A stretch of 64,000 nucleotides of DNA from Palsa-506 sp963836355 (lineage in GTDB: Bacteria; Actinomycetota; Actinomycetes; Streptosporangiales; Streptosporangiaceae): NCBI GenBank assembly GCA_963836355.1, contig CAWIJO010000028.1, forward strand, positions 128,125-192,124, given 5' to 3'. How positions within the stretch are numbered: the first letter of the stretch is position 1; each line of letters opens with the position of its first letter. The notes beneath the pieces were generated by a model, which had not been told where the DNA came from, searched no databases, and was given only the letters and a program-made list of their open reading frames with translations. The translations under genes were made by a program, and so were the position numbers. Below, one piece after another: positions 41,040 to 49,914 of the stretch.

Positions 41040-42053
41040 GTGAGGGCGCGGGACACAGACTGGGAAGGCGTGCGGCTGCACGTCGTCACCGGCAAGGGCG
41101 GAACCGGCAAGACCACGGTGGCCGCGGCGCTGGCGCTGGCGCTGGCCTCGGGCGGCAGGCGGGTGCTGCTCATCGAGGTCGAGGGGCGGCAGGGGATCGC
41201 TCAGGTCTTCGACTGCCCGCCGCTCCCCTACGAGGAGCGCAAGGTCGCTGTTGCCCCGGCAACCATCGACCGGCCCGGCGGCGAGGTGTACGCGCTAGTC
41301 GCCGATCCCGAGGCGGCGTTGCTGGAGTATCTCGCGATGTTCTACAACCTGCGGCATGCCGGCAAGGCGCTCACCAGGCTCGGCGTCGTGGACTTCGCCA
41401 CGACGATCGCGCCGGGGCTGCGTGATGTGCTGCTGACCGGTAAGGCCGCCGAGGCAACGCGGCGGCGTAAGGGCGGAAAGCATGTCTACGACGCGGTCGT
41501 CATGGACGCGCCGCCGACCGGGCGGATCGGCAGGTTCCTGAACGTGACTGCCGAGGTGTCCGGTATCGCCCGGGTCGGGCCTATCCACGGCCACGCTGAC
41601 ACGGTGCAGAAATTGATCAGCTCACCGGAGACTGCCGTGCATTTCGTCACCGTGCTGGAGGAGATGCCGGTGCAGGAGACCCTGGACGGCATTGCGGAAC
41701 TCGCCGGGCTCGGCAACGGCGGCCTGCAGGCTGGCGGCATCATGATCAACATGGTGCATCCCCTGGCCTTGTCGCCTGCGCAGCTGCGCACGGCGGCAAG
41801 CGGATCAGTCGACGAGGACGAGCTCGCCGTCGGATTGAAGGCCGCCGGGCTCGATGACAGCCAGCGGCTCGCCTCGGCGCTGGCGGCCGAACTCGTGGAG
41901 CATGCCAGGACCGTCAGCGGCCAGCGCGCCCAGCGGCGCCGGCTGGCCGGGGCCGGGCAGCCTAGGTATGACCTGCCAATGATCAACGACGGCATCGACC
42001 TGGCCGGGCTATACCGGATAGCGGCCGCATTGCGGGACCAGGGAGCAGCCTGA
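41040..42053 (+). CDS. ArsA-like P-loop ATPase, first of pair
   Basis: The 337-residue product has a deviant Walker A GKGGTGKTT (about 18-26), VVMDAPPTGRIGRFLN (about 150-165) and other ArsA/Get3-like elements. It is one of two ATPases that always flank wblA in actinobacteria, named anion-transporting from homology; no arsenite or tail-anchor cysteines are obvious. Probably forms a heterodimer with the next gene, whose start overlaps by one base. GTG start at 41040. Confidence 0.87.
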   Translation: MRARDTDWEGVRLHVVTGKGGTGKTTVAAALALALASGGRRVLLIEVEGRQGIAQVFDCPPLPYEERKVAVAPATIDRPGGEVYALVADPEAALLEYLAMFYNLRHAGKALTRLGVVDFATTIAPGLRDVLLTGKAAEATRRRKGGKHVYDAVVMDAPPTGRIGRFLNVTAEVSGIARVGPIHGHADTVQKLISSPETAVHFVTVLEEMPVQETLDGIAELAGLGNGGLQAGGIMINMVHPLALSPAQLRTAASGSVDEDELAVGLKAAGLDDSQRLASALAAELVEHARTVSGQRAQRRRLAGAGQPRYDLPMINDGIDLAGLYRIAAALRDQGAA

Positions 42054-43324
42054 TGGCGCGGACCGTACCGCCGGCACTCGACGTGGAGCGGCTGATCGAC
42101 GATCGCCGCATCCGGACCATCGTCTGCTGCGGATCCGGCGGTGTCGGGAAGACCACCGTGGCCGCCGCAGTCGGTCTGCGGGCCGCCGAGCGCGGCCGCC
42201 ATGTCGTCGTGCTCACCGTTGACCCGGCGCGTCGGCTTGCCCAGTCGATGGGCTTGTCATCCCTGGATAACACGCCCCGGCTGGTATCCGGAGTGGCGGC
42301 GGGAGGCCGGCCGTACGGAACAGACGGATCAGGGCAAAACGGGGGCGGCGGCAGCCTGCACGCCATGATGCTCGACATGAAACGGACCTTCGATGAGATC
42401 GTCGAGGCCCATGCCGACCCGGACCGGGCGGCCCAGATACTGGCAAATCCCTTCTACCAGTCGCTGTCCTCCGGCTTCTCGGGCACCCAGGAGTACATGG
42501 CAATGGAGAAGCTCGGGCAGCTGCGCCGAGCCGATGAGTGGGACCTGATCGTAGTCGACACGCCGCCGAGCCGGTCTGCGCTGGATTTCCTGGACGCACC
42601 GCAGCGGCTCGGCAGGTTCCTCGACGGGCGGCTACTCCGGCTCCTCACCGCGCCGGCGAAGGTGGGCGGACGAGCCTACCTGCGGATGCTGAACGCCGGG
42701 TTCGGCGTGGTGACCGGAGTGCTGACCAAGATCCTCGGCGCCCAGGTGCTCCGGGACGCGCAGACATTCGTGACCGCGCTCGACACGATGTTCGGCGGCT
42801 TCCGGGAGCGCGCGGAGTACACGTACCAGCTGCTGCGCGCGCCGGGCACGTCCTTCCTCGTGATCGCCGCCCCGGAGTCAGATGCGCTGCGGGAGGCGTC
42901 GTATTTCGTGGAGCGGCTGGCGGTAGAGGGCATGCCGCTGGCCGGCCTCATCATCAACCGGGCGCACCGCTCACCCGCTGCGCGGCTGTCCGCCGCCCGC
43001 AGCCTGGCCGCGGCCGAGAGCCTGCAGTCTGCCGACGGCCAGAACGGTGACGACAACCGGCACGGTGATGATGCCCGGCACGGTGCCGCCCGGCAGAACG
43101 AGCAGCCCGTGCCGCAGCCCGGCCGGGCACCGCATGCGCTGGCCACCGCGGCGCTCAGGCTGCACGCGGAGCGGATGCAGCTAGTCGCCACCGAGCGGCG
43201 ACTGGCTGAACGCTTTACCGCGGCTCACCCGCTGGTTCCCGTCGCCGAGGTGCCCGCCCAGGCTGAGGACGTTCATGACCTGGCCGGGCTCAGGACGGTC
43301 GGGGAAAGCTTCGGCGCCAGGTAA
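42053..43324 (+). CDS. ArsA-like P-loop ATPase, second of pair
   Basis: The 423-residue product has GSGGVGKTTVAAA (about 27-39), TVDPARRLAQSMGL, the switch-type VVDTPPSRSALDFLDAP (about 163-179) and an IINRAHRSP segment. A hydrophilic insert rich in Asp/His/Asn/Gln (about 320-360) looks like slippage expansion. The ATG overlaps the first ATPase stop (TGATG), so the pair is co-translated. Role in cell envelope or differentiation is inferred only from its constant linkage to wblA and the PBP. Confidence 0.87.
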   Translation: MARTVPPALDVERLIDDRRIRTIVCCGSGGVGKTTVAAAVGLRAAERGRHVVVLTVDPARRLAQSMGLSSLDNTPRLVSGVAAGGRPYGTDGSGQNGGGGSLHAMMLDMKRTFDEIVEAHADPDRAAQILANPFYQSLSSGFSGTQEYMAMEKLGQLRRADEWDLIVVDTPPSRSALDFLDAPQRLGRFLDGRLLRLLTAPAKVGGRAYLRMLNAGFGVVTGVLTKILGAQVLRDAQTFVTALDTMFGGFRERAEYTYQLLRAPGTSFLVIAAPESDALREASYFVERLAVEGMPLAGLIINRAHRSPAARLSAARSLAAAESLQSADGQNGDDNRHGDDARHGAARQNEQPVPQPGRAPHALATAALRLHAERMQLVATERRLAERFTAAHPLVPVAEVPAQAEDVHDLAGLRTVGESFGAR

Positions 43325-43358
43325 CTGCCACCGCGCCGTGGCGCCTGTCATGGCGGGC

Positions 43359-43375
43359 CTGAGCACCGTGCTCAG
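43359..43375. terminator. Hairpin between convergent ArsA and wblA genes
   Basis: CTGAGCA-CCG-TGCTCAG, a perfect 7-bp stem with a 3-nt loop, in the 63-base gap between the two 3' ends. No T-tract. Confidence 0.45.
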
Positions 43376-43387
43376 CTAGCGACGGGC

Positions 43388-43687
43388 TCAGCTGGCGACT
43401 AGTTCGTCGCCGGTGCGCTCGTACTGGTTTCGCGCGTTCTCTAGCAGGCCGCGCCAGGAAACCACGTCCGGGCGGCGGCGCAGCAGCGCGCGCCGCTCAC
43501 GCTCGGTCATGCCACCCCACACGCCGAACTCAATCCGGTTGTCGAGTGCGTCCGCGAGGCACTCGGTCCGGACGGGGCAGCCGCGGCAGATCAGCTTGGC
43601 CCGGTTCTGCGCCGCCCCCTGAACGAAGAGCTCGTCAGGGTCCGTTCCCTTGCACGCGGCGCGGGCGGTCCAGTCCGTGATCCACAT
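43388..43687 (-). CDS. wblA: WhiB-family regulator WblA
   Basis: From ATG 43687 the product is 99 residues. It begins MWITDWTARAAC and has the four [4Fe-4S] cysteines (C12, then CRGC and TEC with the C-x2-C-x5-C spacing), the GVWGGMTERERRALLRR motif and a basic C-terminus. Context fixes the subfamily: two ArsA-like ATPases on one side and a bifunctional PBP on the other, as for Streptomyces wblA and mycobacterial whiB4. It is a redox-sensitive regulator of differentiation and oxidative stress. A ggaggag site precedes the ATG. Confidence 0.92.
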   Translation of the reverse strand: MWITDWTARAACKGTDPDELFVQGAAQNRAKLICRGCPVRTECLADALDNRIEFGVWGGMTERERRALLRRRPDVVSWRGLLENARNQYERTGDELVAS

Positions 43688-43961
43688 TTTGCCCAACTCC
43701 TCCTGATCGTCACGTCCGCATAGGGTCGTCACGCCGGACGGCGTTCACTGGCGGGTAGGAGCCGATGGCACAGCGCCAGGCTCCGGTGTCATGGTCGCGG
43801 AAATGTAACTTACGGAAGTCCGGGCCTGAGCGCTAGACCCTGTCGGGCCCATTTCGAGGATAGTCCGCATGGGCTATGCGGCCAGGCGTGACTAGTCACG
43901 CCTGCCGGGAGCCCGCTGTGGCGGGGCTGGCCAGGCCCTTGCGAGCTGCGGATTCAGCATC

Positions 43962-46403
43962 GTGGCAAGGGCGCGGCGGCGGTCAGCGTACCCTGATTCC
44001 GTGCTGACATCAGATAGCCGCGCCCGGATAAGCGCGGCTGGCCGGGTTGTCGTCATGGCAGCGGTCGCCGGCCTGCTCTTCGCGGCGCTCGCGCTGCCCG
44101 CCGTGGGCGGCATCGGCATCTTGACCCGCGATGCGGCCAACAAGTTCAACAACCTCGCCGCGAAAGACCTCGGGCAGCTGCCGGTCCGCTCAGAGATTCT
44201 GGACCGGCACGGGCACCTGATCGCCTATTACTACCCGGACAATATCGACCGCGTCCCGGTGGGCTTCGGGCAGATCGCGCCGATCATGCGGAACGCCATC
44301 GTGGCGATCGAGGATGCCAGGTACTACCAGCATGGTGCGCTTGACTTCAAGGGCACCCTCCGCGCGCTGGTAAATAACCTTCAGCACAACCCAGTCCAGG
44401 GCGGCTCATCGATCGCGCAGCAGTACGTGAAGAACGCCCTGATCCTGACGGCGACCACCAAGGCCGGGACGTTGGCCGCGCAGCAGGACACGACATCGCG
44501 GAAGATCCGCGAACTGCGGATAGCCATCAAGGTCGAGCATGAGCTGACCAAGAACCAGCTGCTCGCCGCCTACCTCAACGCCGCCTATTTCGCCAACCAT
44601 GCGATCGGCATACAGCTGGCGGCGGCACGCTACTTCCACACCACCGCCAAGCACCTGACGCTGACTCAGGCCGCGCTGCTGGCCGGCATGGTGGAGAACC
44701 CCACGAAGTACGACCCGCTTCAGTTCCCGGGCAACGCGATCAGCCGGCGCAACGAAGTGCTGGCGAAGATGGCGCAGCAGCACTACATCACGCAGGCCGA
44801 GGCGCAGACCGCGGCGCGCGCCCCGCTCGGGCTGCACCCGTCCTTCCACGCCCTGCAAAGCGGCTGCACAAGCCGGTCGGCTAAGCACGCGGCTTTCTTC
44901 TGCGACTACGTGCTGTCCGTCATGAAGAACGACCCTGCGTACCACCAGGCATGGACCCAGCTGACTGACAAGGGTGGCCTGAAGATCTACACCACGCTGG
45001 GCCGACAGGACCAGCATGCCGCCCAGCACGCGGTCAATTACATGGTCCCGGCGCCGCCATCGTCGATCAACCCGGCTGGCAACGCCGCCGCCGAGGTACT
45101 GATCCAGCCGGGGACTGGGAAGGTACGCGCGATCGCGGTCGACCGCCCGTACGGGTTCGGGGGGCGGCGGGACAACGTCAACTACGCGGTAGACAGCAGG
45201 TACAACGGCGGCGCCGGCGTGCAGACCGGCTCATCGTCGAAGTTGTTCACCCTGCTGACCGCGCTTAAGCAAGGCACTCCGTTCGGCTTTAACCAGAAGA
45301 TCGTGTCGCCCTCCACCCTGACCGGCTACACCGACTGCCATGGCCAGCAGACGGGTCCCTTCCTGGTGAACAACGCCGAGGGGGCCGGCAAAGGCACGTT
45401 CACGCTCTACAACGGGACCACGGAGTCGATAAACGTCTTCTATGCCCATCTGGAGCAGAAAGCCGGCCTGTGCGAAGTGGTCAGGACCGCAGCCAGCCTC
45501 GGCGTCCACCGTGCCGACGGCACGTCCTTGTTCAAGGGCGTAGGGAAGCCAGGACAGGCCGGCTACCAGTACCCGGCCGACGACATTCCCTCGTTCACGC
45601 TCGGCGCGGTGAACGTGTCGCCGATGACCATGGCAGCCGCCTACGCCACGGTCGCGGCACGCGGCAAGTACTGCGCGCCGATCGCCATCGGCAGGATCGT
45701 GACCAGGTCCGGCGGCTCCCTCCCGGTCAAGTCCGCAAATTGCCACCAGGTGCTCTCGCCTCAGGTTGCGGACGCGGCCACGCACATCCTGCAGGGCGTG
45801 ATGGTCTCGCCCGGTACCGCTGCCGGTGACGAGGTCATCCGCAACGGGGTTGTCATCCCGCAAGCCGGGAAGACCGGAACCGCCAATGACTTCGACTTCG
45901 CCGCGTTCGGCGGGTATACGCCGCGGCTGGCCGGCTACGTCTCGATGTTCAATCCCAAAGGCCCAATCAGCCATCCGATGAGCGGCTTCCCCGGTTCGTG
46001 CTACCGCGCAGGCTGCGTCGGCCAGGTATTCGGCGCCAACGCCGGGCAGATTTGGCAGATGACGTTCGAGCACGCCTACCTGGGCAAGTCGATCGCCAAC
46101 TTCGTTGCGGTGCCATTCGACAGCCCGTTCTACTCGATGGGCACCGGGGTCTCGTCGCCCAAGCCGCCTAAGCCGCACAAGCCGCACAAGCCGCACAAGC
46201 CACCAGGCGGCGGCGGCGGTAACGGGGGCGGCGGCGGCAACGGCGGCGGCAACGGCGGGGGCGGCGGCAACGGCGGGGGCGGCGGCGGCGGCGGCAACGG
46301 CGGGGGCGGCGGCGGCGGCAACGGCGGAGGCGGCGGCAACGGCGGGGGCGGCGGCGGGGGCAACGGCGGCGGCGGCAACAGTCCGTGGTGGCCGGTTGGC
46401 TGA
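43962..46403 (+). CDS. Bifunctional penicillin-binding protein (transglycosylase/transpeptidase)
   Basis: The 813-residue class A PBP has an N-terminal membrane anchor (about 25-50), a GT51 transglycosylase domain (about 75-255: AIEDARYYQH, QGGSSIAQQYVKN, ALLAGMVENPTKYDP) and a transpeptidase domain (about 375-730) with TGSSSK (about 424), SIN and AGKTGTAND (about 634). The tail is Lys/Pro/His-rich and then a Gly/Asn repeat. Polymerises and crosslinks peptidoglycan. No C-terminal PASTA domain is visible. GTG 44001 is an alternative start. Confidence 0.92.
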   Translation: MARARRRSAYPDSVLTSDSRARISAAGRVVVMAAVAGLLFAALALPAVGGIGILTRDAANKFNNLAAKDLGQLPVRSEILDRHGHLIAYYYPDNIDRVPVGFGQIAPIMRNAIVAIEDARYYQHGALDFKGTLRALVNNLQHNPVQGGSSIAQQYVKNALILTATTKAGTLAAQQDTTSRKIRELRIAIKVEHELTKNQLLAAYLNAAYFANHAIGIQLAAARYFHTTAKHLTLTQAALLAGMVENPTKYDPLQFPGNAISRRNEVLAKMAQQHYITQAEAQTAARAPLGLHPSFHALQSGCTSRSAKHAAFFCDYVLSVMKNDPAYHQAWTQLTDKGGLKIYTTLGRQDQHAAQHAVNYMVPAPPSSINPAGNAAAEVLIQPGTGKVRAIAVDRPYGFGGRRDNVNYAVDSRYNGGAGVQTGSSSKLFTLLTALKQGTPFGFNQKIVSPSTLTGYTDCHGQQTGPFLVNNAEGAGKGTFTLYNGTTESINVFYAHLEQKAGLCEVVRTAASLGVHRADGTSLFKGVGKPGQAGYQYPADDIPSFTLGAVNVSPMTMAAAYATVAARGKYCAPIAIGRIVTRSGGSLPVKSANCHQVLSPQVADAATHILQGVMVSPGTAAGDEVIRNGVVIPQAGKTGTANDFDFAAFGGYTPRLAGYVSMFNPKGPISHPMSGFPGSCYRAGCVGQVFGANAGQIWQMTFEHAYLGKSIANFVAVPFDSPFYSMGTGVSSPKPPKPHKPHKPHKPPGGGGGNGGGGGNGGGNGGGGGNGGGGGGGGNGGGGGGGNGGGGGNGGGGGGGNGGGGNSPWWPVG
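46146..46380. repeat. Lys/Pro and Gly/Asn coding repeats in the PBP tail
   Basis: First a short array of aagccgcacaagccgcac units (46171-46205 region, KPHKPHKP), then about 170 bases of ggcggcggcggcaacggc-like units, encoding a GGGGGNGG tail. Both keep the frame. Confidence 0.9.
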
Positions 46404-46433
46404 TCGCCGTTTCGAGGTGGTTGCCGGCTGCGA

Positions 46434-46889
46434 TTAGCGCCCTAGCCCGCGGCGGACCTCGGCGGCCACCCGGCCGCCCTCGGCCCGTCCGGCCACCAGC
46501 GGCGTGACCGCCTTCATAACCTGGCCCATCGCGGCAGTTCCGGATGCACCGCTCTCCGCGATTACCCGGGTGACGATGTCGGCGAGTTCAGCGTCGGACA
46601 GCTGAACAGGCAGATAGCCGCCGAGCACATCGCCCTCGGCCCGCTCGGCGGCAGCCTGATCGCGGCGCCCCGCCGTGTCGAATGCCTCTGCTGCCTCCCG
46701 CCGCCGCTTGGCCTCCCTGGCAATGACGCGGAGCACCTCGTCGTCGGTAAGGTCACGGGCAGCCTTGCCCGCGACCTCCTCGTTAGTCACCGACGTCAGC
46801 ACCATCCGCAGGGTCCGGGTGCGGACCTCGTCACGGGACTTCATCGCCGCGGTCAGATCAGCGCGCAGCCGCTGTTTGAGTCCGGTCAT
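46434..46889 (-). CDS. GatB/YqeY-domain protein
   Basis: From ATG 46889 the product is 151 residues: TGLKQRLRADLTAAMKSRDEVRTRTLRM start and EAEGDVLGGYLP-like AERAEGDVLGGYLPVQLSD, MGQVMKAVTPLVAGRAEGGRVAAEVR end. This is the YqeY family, related to the tRNA-binding tail of GatB. Function unknown, possibly in tRNA-dependent amidation. The open frame extends to 46958 without similarity. Confidence 0.9.
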   Translation of the reverse strand: MTGLKQRLRADLTAAMKSRDEVRTRTLRMVLTSVTNEEVAGKAARDLTDDEVLRVIAREAKRRREAAEAFDTAGRRDQAAAERAEGDVLGGYLPVQLSDAELADIVTRVIAESGASGTAAMGQVMKAVTPLVAGRAEGGRVAAEVRRGLGR

Positions 46890-46964
46890 GCCCCCATCCT
46901 GCCGTTCGCCGGCTCCCCGGGCCGCCCGGCCGGGCCATCCGGCAGCGCATGGCACCATGAATGG

Positions 46965-47897
46965 ATGCGACCAAGAGGCCTGATCGGGACTGCCGCGGTG
47001 GCTGGCGGCGCCGTGTTCGCGTACGCCACCATCATCGAGCGCAACTGGTTCGTGCTGCGCCGCTACGAGGTTCCGGTGTTGCCCGAGGGGTTAAGGCCAC
47101 TCCGGCTGCTGCATATCTCCGACGCCCACCTGACCCCCGGCAGGCACCGGCTGATGTCCTGGATCAGGTCGCTGGACGCTCTTGAGCCAGACGTCGTCGT
47201 GAACACCGGTGATTCGATCGCCCACCGACAATCCGTTCAACCATTTCTTGCCGCGCTCGGCCCGCTGCTTGCCCGGCCTGGCGCTTTCGTCTTCGGTTCC
47301 AATGACCTCTATTCGCCGATTCCGAAGAACCCGGCGCGCTACCTGTGGCGGACCAGCGCGCTCGATCACAGCCGGGACGTTACCGACCTGCCGTGGGTGG
47401 AACTCGGTGCCGGTATGACGGCGGCCGGCTGGCTGGACGCGAACAACCGGCGAGGCCGGATCAAGGCAGCGAACGTCGACATCGAGGTGGCGGGCGTGCA
47501 CGACTCGCATGTCCATCGCGACCGTTACGACCGGATCGCCGGGCCCGCCGATCCCGCTGCCGACCTGCACCTCGGCCTGCTGCACTCGCCCGAGCCCGGG
47601 GTGCTCGACCGGTTCGCCGCGGACGGCTTCGACCTGCTGCTGGCCGGGCACACCCACGGCGGCCAGGTCTGCCTGCCGCTGCGTGGCGCGGTGGTGACGA
47701 ATTGCGGCATCGAGCCGGGCCGGGCGCGGGGGCTGCACCGGCATCCGGCCGCCCCGGACGGCGCTGCGGCCGGCGACGGCGCCGGCCGGCCGTGGCTGCA
47801 CGTCTCGGGCGGCCTCGGCACGTCGCCGTGGGCGCCGGTCAGGTTCTGCTGCCGTCCGGAAGCCACGCTGCTCACGCTGGTTCCGCGGATCAGCTAG
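46965..47897 (+). CDS. Metallophosphoesterase
   Basis: The 310-residue calcineurin-type phosphoesterase has a hydrophobic N-terminus (about 5-25), HISDAHLTPGRH (about 50-60), VNTGDSIAH, FVFGSNDLYSP in place of GNHD, and LLLAGHTHGGQ (about 225). The GSND variant is usual in this actinobacterial group, which often sits next to a PBP. Probably membrane-attached; the substrate is unknown. Confidence 0.9.
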   Translation: MRPRGLIGTAAVAGGAVFAYATIIERNWFVLRRYEVPVLPEGLRPLRLLHISDAHLTPGRHRLMSWIRSLDALEPDVVVNTGDSIAHRQSVQPFLAALGPLLARPGAFVFGSNDLYSPIPKNPARYLWRTSALDHSRDVTDLPWVELGAGMTAAGWLDANNRRGRIKAANVDIEVAGVHDSHVHRDRYDRIAGPADPAADLHLGLLHSPEPGVLDRFAADGFDLLLAGHTHGGQVCLPLRGAVVTNCGIEPGRARGLHRHPAAPDGAAAGDGAGRPWLHVSGGLGTSPWAPVRFCCRPEATLLTLVPRIS

Positions 47898-47914
47898 ACT
47901 GCTCGGGCGGTCGC

Positions 47915-47991
47915 CGGGGTGTGGCGCAGCTTGGCAGCGCGCTTCGTTCGGGACGAAGAGGCCGCCGGTTCAAATCCGGCCACCCCGACCA
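47915..47991 (+). tRNA. tRNA-Pro (anticodon CGG)
   Basis: A complete 77-nt cloverleaf: acceptor CGGGGTG pairs with CACCCCG, D-arm gtggcgcagcttggcagcgc, anticodon arm CTTCG-TTCGGGA-CGAAG with CGG at the centre, T-arm GCCGG-TTCAAAT-CCGGC and encoded CCA. CGG reads the CCG proline codon, frequent in this genome. Confidence 0.96.
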
Positions 47992-48289
47992 GTAGTCCCA
48001 GGTAGATGGCATGATCACCCGATGTGGTGATCATACCATTGATCGTCTGTTGGCCATCTGTTGGCGAGACTGAACCCCGCAGCGCGGCACGCAGCGCGGA
48101 GAATCGGCAGCGAACGCCACCACGGTCCTACATCGGTACTCGGCAGTTGAACGGTCCTCGTTCGGGTGCCGGAATGGTCAGTGCGCGTTGCGCACCATGC
48201 GGAGGATCCTGCCGAGGCGCTGCGGCCGCGCGCCAGCACCGATCAGCATGCGGCTCGGAAGGTCGTCCACATAGGACATGTCCCGGCTG
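47992..48289. other. tRNA downstream region with a palindrome
   Basis: Between the tRNA and the MFS gene there is a 9-bp perfect inverted repeat ATGATCACC-CGATGT-GGTGATCAT (48011-48034), 20 bases after the CCA. It could be the tRNA terminator or a regulator site. No integrase or second copy of the tRNA 3' end is seen here. Confidence 0.5.
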
Positions 48290-49777
48290 TCATGTCGCAG
48301 GTGCCGTGCCTGAACCTGCTGGTTCGGTGGCCTCGATAGGCTGGCGAGGGATGAAGATGGCGAGAACGAGCCCGATCAGCGTAATCGCGAGCATGATCGC
48401 GAGGGCAACGCCGAACGGCTTGCCTGCGGGAAGTGTGACGGCCACCAGGACCGAGCCGACCAGCGCGGTGCCCAGCGATGAGCCCAGGTTGGAGACGCTG
48501 CGAGACAGGCCGGAGATGTCGCCCTGGTCGGCGTCGGGGAAGCTGGACTGGACGACGTTGACCGACGAGGTCAGCATAACCCCGACCCCGGCACCGAACA
48601 GCAGCAGCCCTGGCACCCAGGTGAGGATGGCCGAATGCGCCCTGACCAGCGCCAGCAGCAAGATCATGCCGACGGCGGTGGCCAGGAACCCGGCGATGAT
48701 CAGCCACCGCTGCGGGTGCCGCCGGGCGAACCTGTCCGCACCCGCCGAGGCGGCCAGGATCCCGATCGTGGCTGGGGTGAGCATCAAGCCGGTCTGGACC
48801 GCGTTGTAGCCGTTGACCTCCTGCAGGTAGACCGAGACCGTGAAGAAAGATCCTTGCAGGATCAGCCACTGGATGACCTGGGTTCCCATCCCCAGGTTGG
48901 CTACCTTGTTGCGGAACAGCCGCAGCGGGAGCAGCACATCCGTGCCCTTCTTCTCGCCGGACCGGACGTGCAGGAAGAACCACAGCAGGAACAGCGCGCC
49001 GATAGACACGAACAGCCAGACCGGAGAAATCGAGCCCTTTGGAATCACGACCGTGTTCCCGATAGTGAAGTTCTCCCGCGACTTGACGAAGCCGTAGGTC
49101 CGGGACTGCAGCAGCCCGAGCACCACGAAGAACAGCCCTGCGGCCGACAGAACCGCCCCGGTCAGGTCGAAGCGCGGCTTCGGCCCTGGCCGGGCGGGGT
49201 CATTGATATTGCGAGCCAGGACAGCGATCCAGGCCACCACCAGGACCTGCAGGCCGAACGAGGCGCGCCAGCTGATCGCGCTGGTCACCAGGCCGCCGAT
49301 CAGCGGCCCTGCGGCGGCACCCAGGCCACCCGCGCCGCTGACCACGCCGAAGTACCTGGCCCGTGACTTGACGTCCGGGAAGGCCACCGTGACCAGGATG
49401 TAGATGGGCGGGATCATCAGTGCCGAGCCCGTGCCTTCCAGCAGCGAGTACCCCACGATCAGCAATGGGAGACCTTGCGACAGCGCCGCCAGCAGCCCTC
49501 CCGCCCCGTAGACGATCAGGCCCAGCACAAAGCACCTCTTGCGCCCCCAGATGTCGGTCAGCTTGCTGCCCGGGATCATCAGCGCCGCCATCGTCAGGGT
49601 GAACAATGTGATCGCCGTCTGCACGCCGGCCACTGTCGTGCCCAGGTCCTTGGCGATCGCGCTGATCGCCACGTTCATGTTCGTGGCCGCGTAACTGGCG
49701 ATGAACTGGGCCAGCGCTAGCGGCAGGATCATCGCCCGGCCGGCGGCACCCGCCTTGGACGCTGTCGTGTCAGTCAT
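48290..49777 (-). CDS. MFS drug exporter, DHA2 (14-TM) type
   Basis: From ATG 49777 the product is 495 residues with about 14 transmembrane segments, the motif A-like GSKLTDIWGRKR (about 68-79) and the motif C-like GSALMIPPI region. EmrB/QacA-type proton-driven exporter; substrate unknown. The ribosome site ggtggagg precedes the ATG. The frame extends four codons upstream from a GTG. Confidence 0.85.
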   Translation of the reverse strand: MTDTTASKAGAAGRAMILPLALAQFIASYAATNMNVAISAIAKDLGTTVAGVQTAITLFTLTMAALMIPGSKLTDIWGRKRCFVLGLIVYGAGGLLAALSQGLPLLIVGYSLLEGTGSALMIPPIYILVTVAFPDVKSRARYFGVVSGAGGLGAAAGPLIGGLVTSAISWRASFGLQVLVVAWIAVLARNINDPARPGPKPRFDLTGAVLSAAGLFFVVLGLLQSRTYGFVKSRENFTIGNTVVIPKGSISPVWLFVSIGALFLLWFFLHVRSGEKKGTDVLLPLRLFRNKVANLGMGTQVIQWLILQGSFFTVSVYLQEVNGYNAVQTGLMLTPATIGILAASAGADRFARRHPQRWLIIAGFLATAVGMILLLALVRAHSAILTWVPGLLLFGAGVGVMLTSSVNVVQSSFPDADQGDISGLSRSVSNLGSSLGTALVGSVLVAVTLPAGKPFGVALAIMLAITLIGLVLAIFIPRQPIEATEPAGSGTAPAT

Positions 49778-49914
49778 CGTGGCCTCCACCCGGAATGGTC
49801 ACCACAGGCACAGCAGATGAGCTCGAACGCTTCGGTATAGCCGCCTTCCGGCTGGCCGTCAACGATCCGGCCGGCTGGCGCCGCAGCACCACCGTCCACC
49901 CCAGTGCGGGCTCA

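Noticed and set aside
43779..43961. Second WhiB-like or small RNA gene upstream of the PBP
   Set aside because: No open frame with cysteine pattern and no clear stem-loop; probably just the promoters of wblA and the PBP gene.
47967..47991. Attachment-site duplication of the tRNA-Pro 3' end
   Set aside because: I looked for a second copy in the sequence to the right and did not find one, although the search was by eye.
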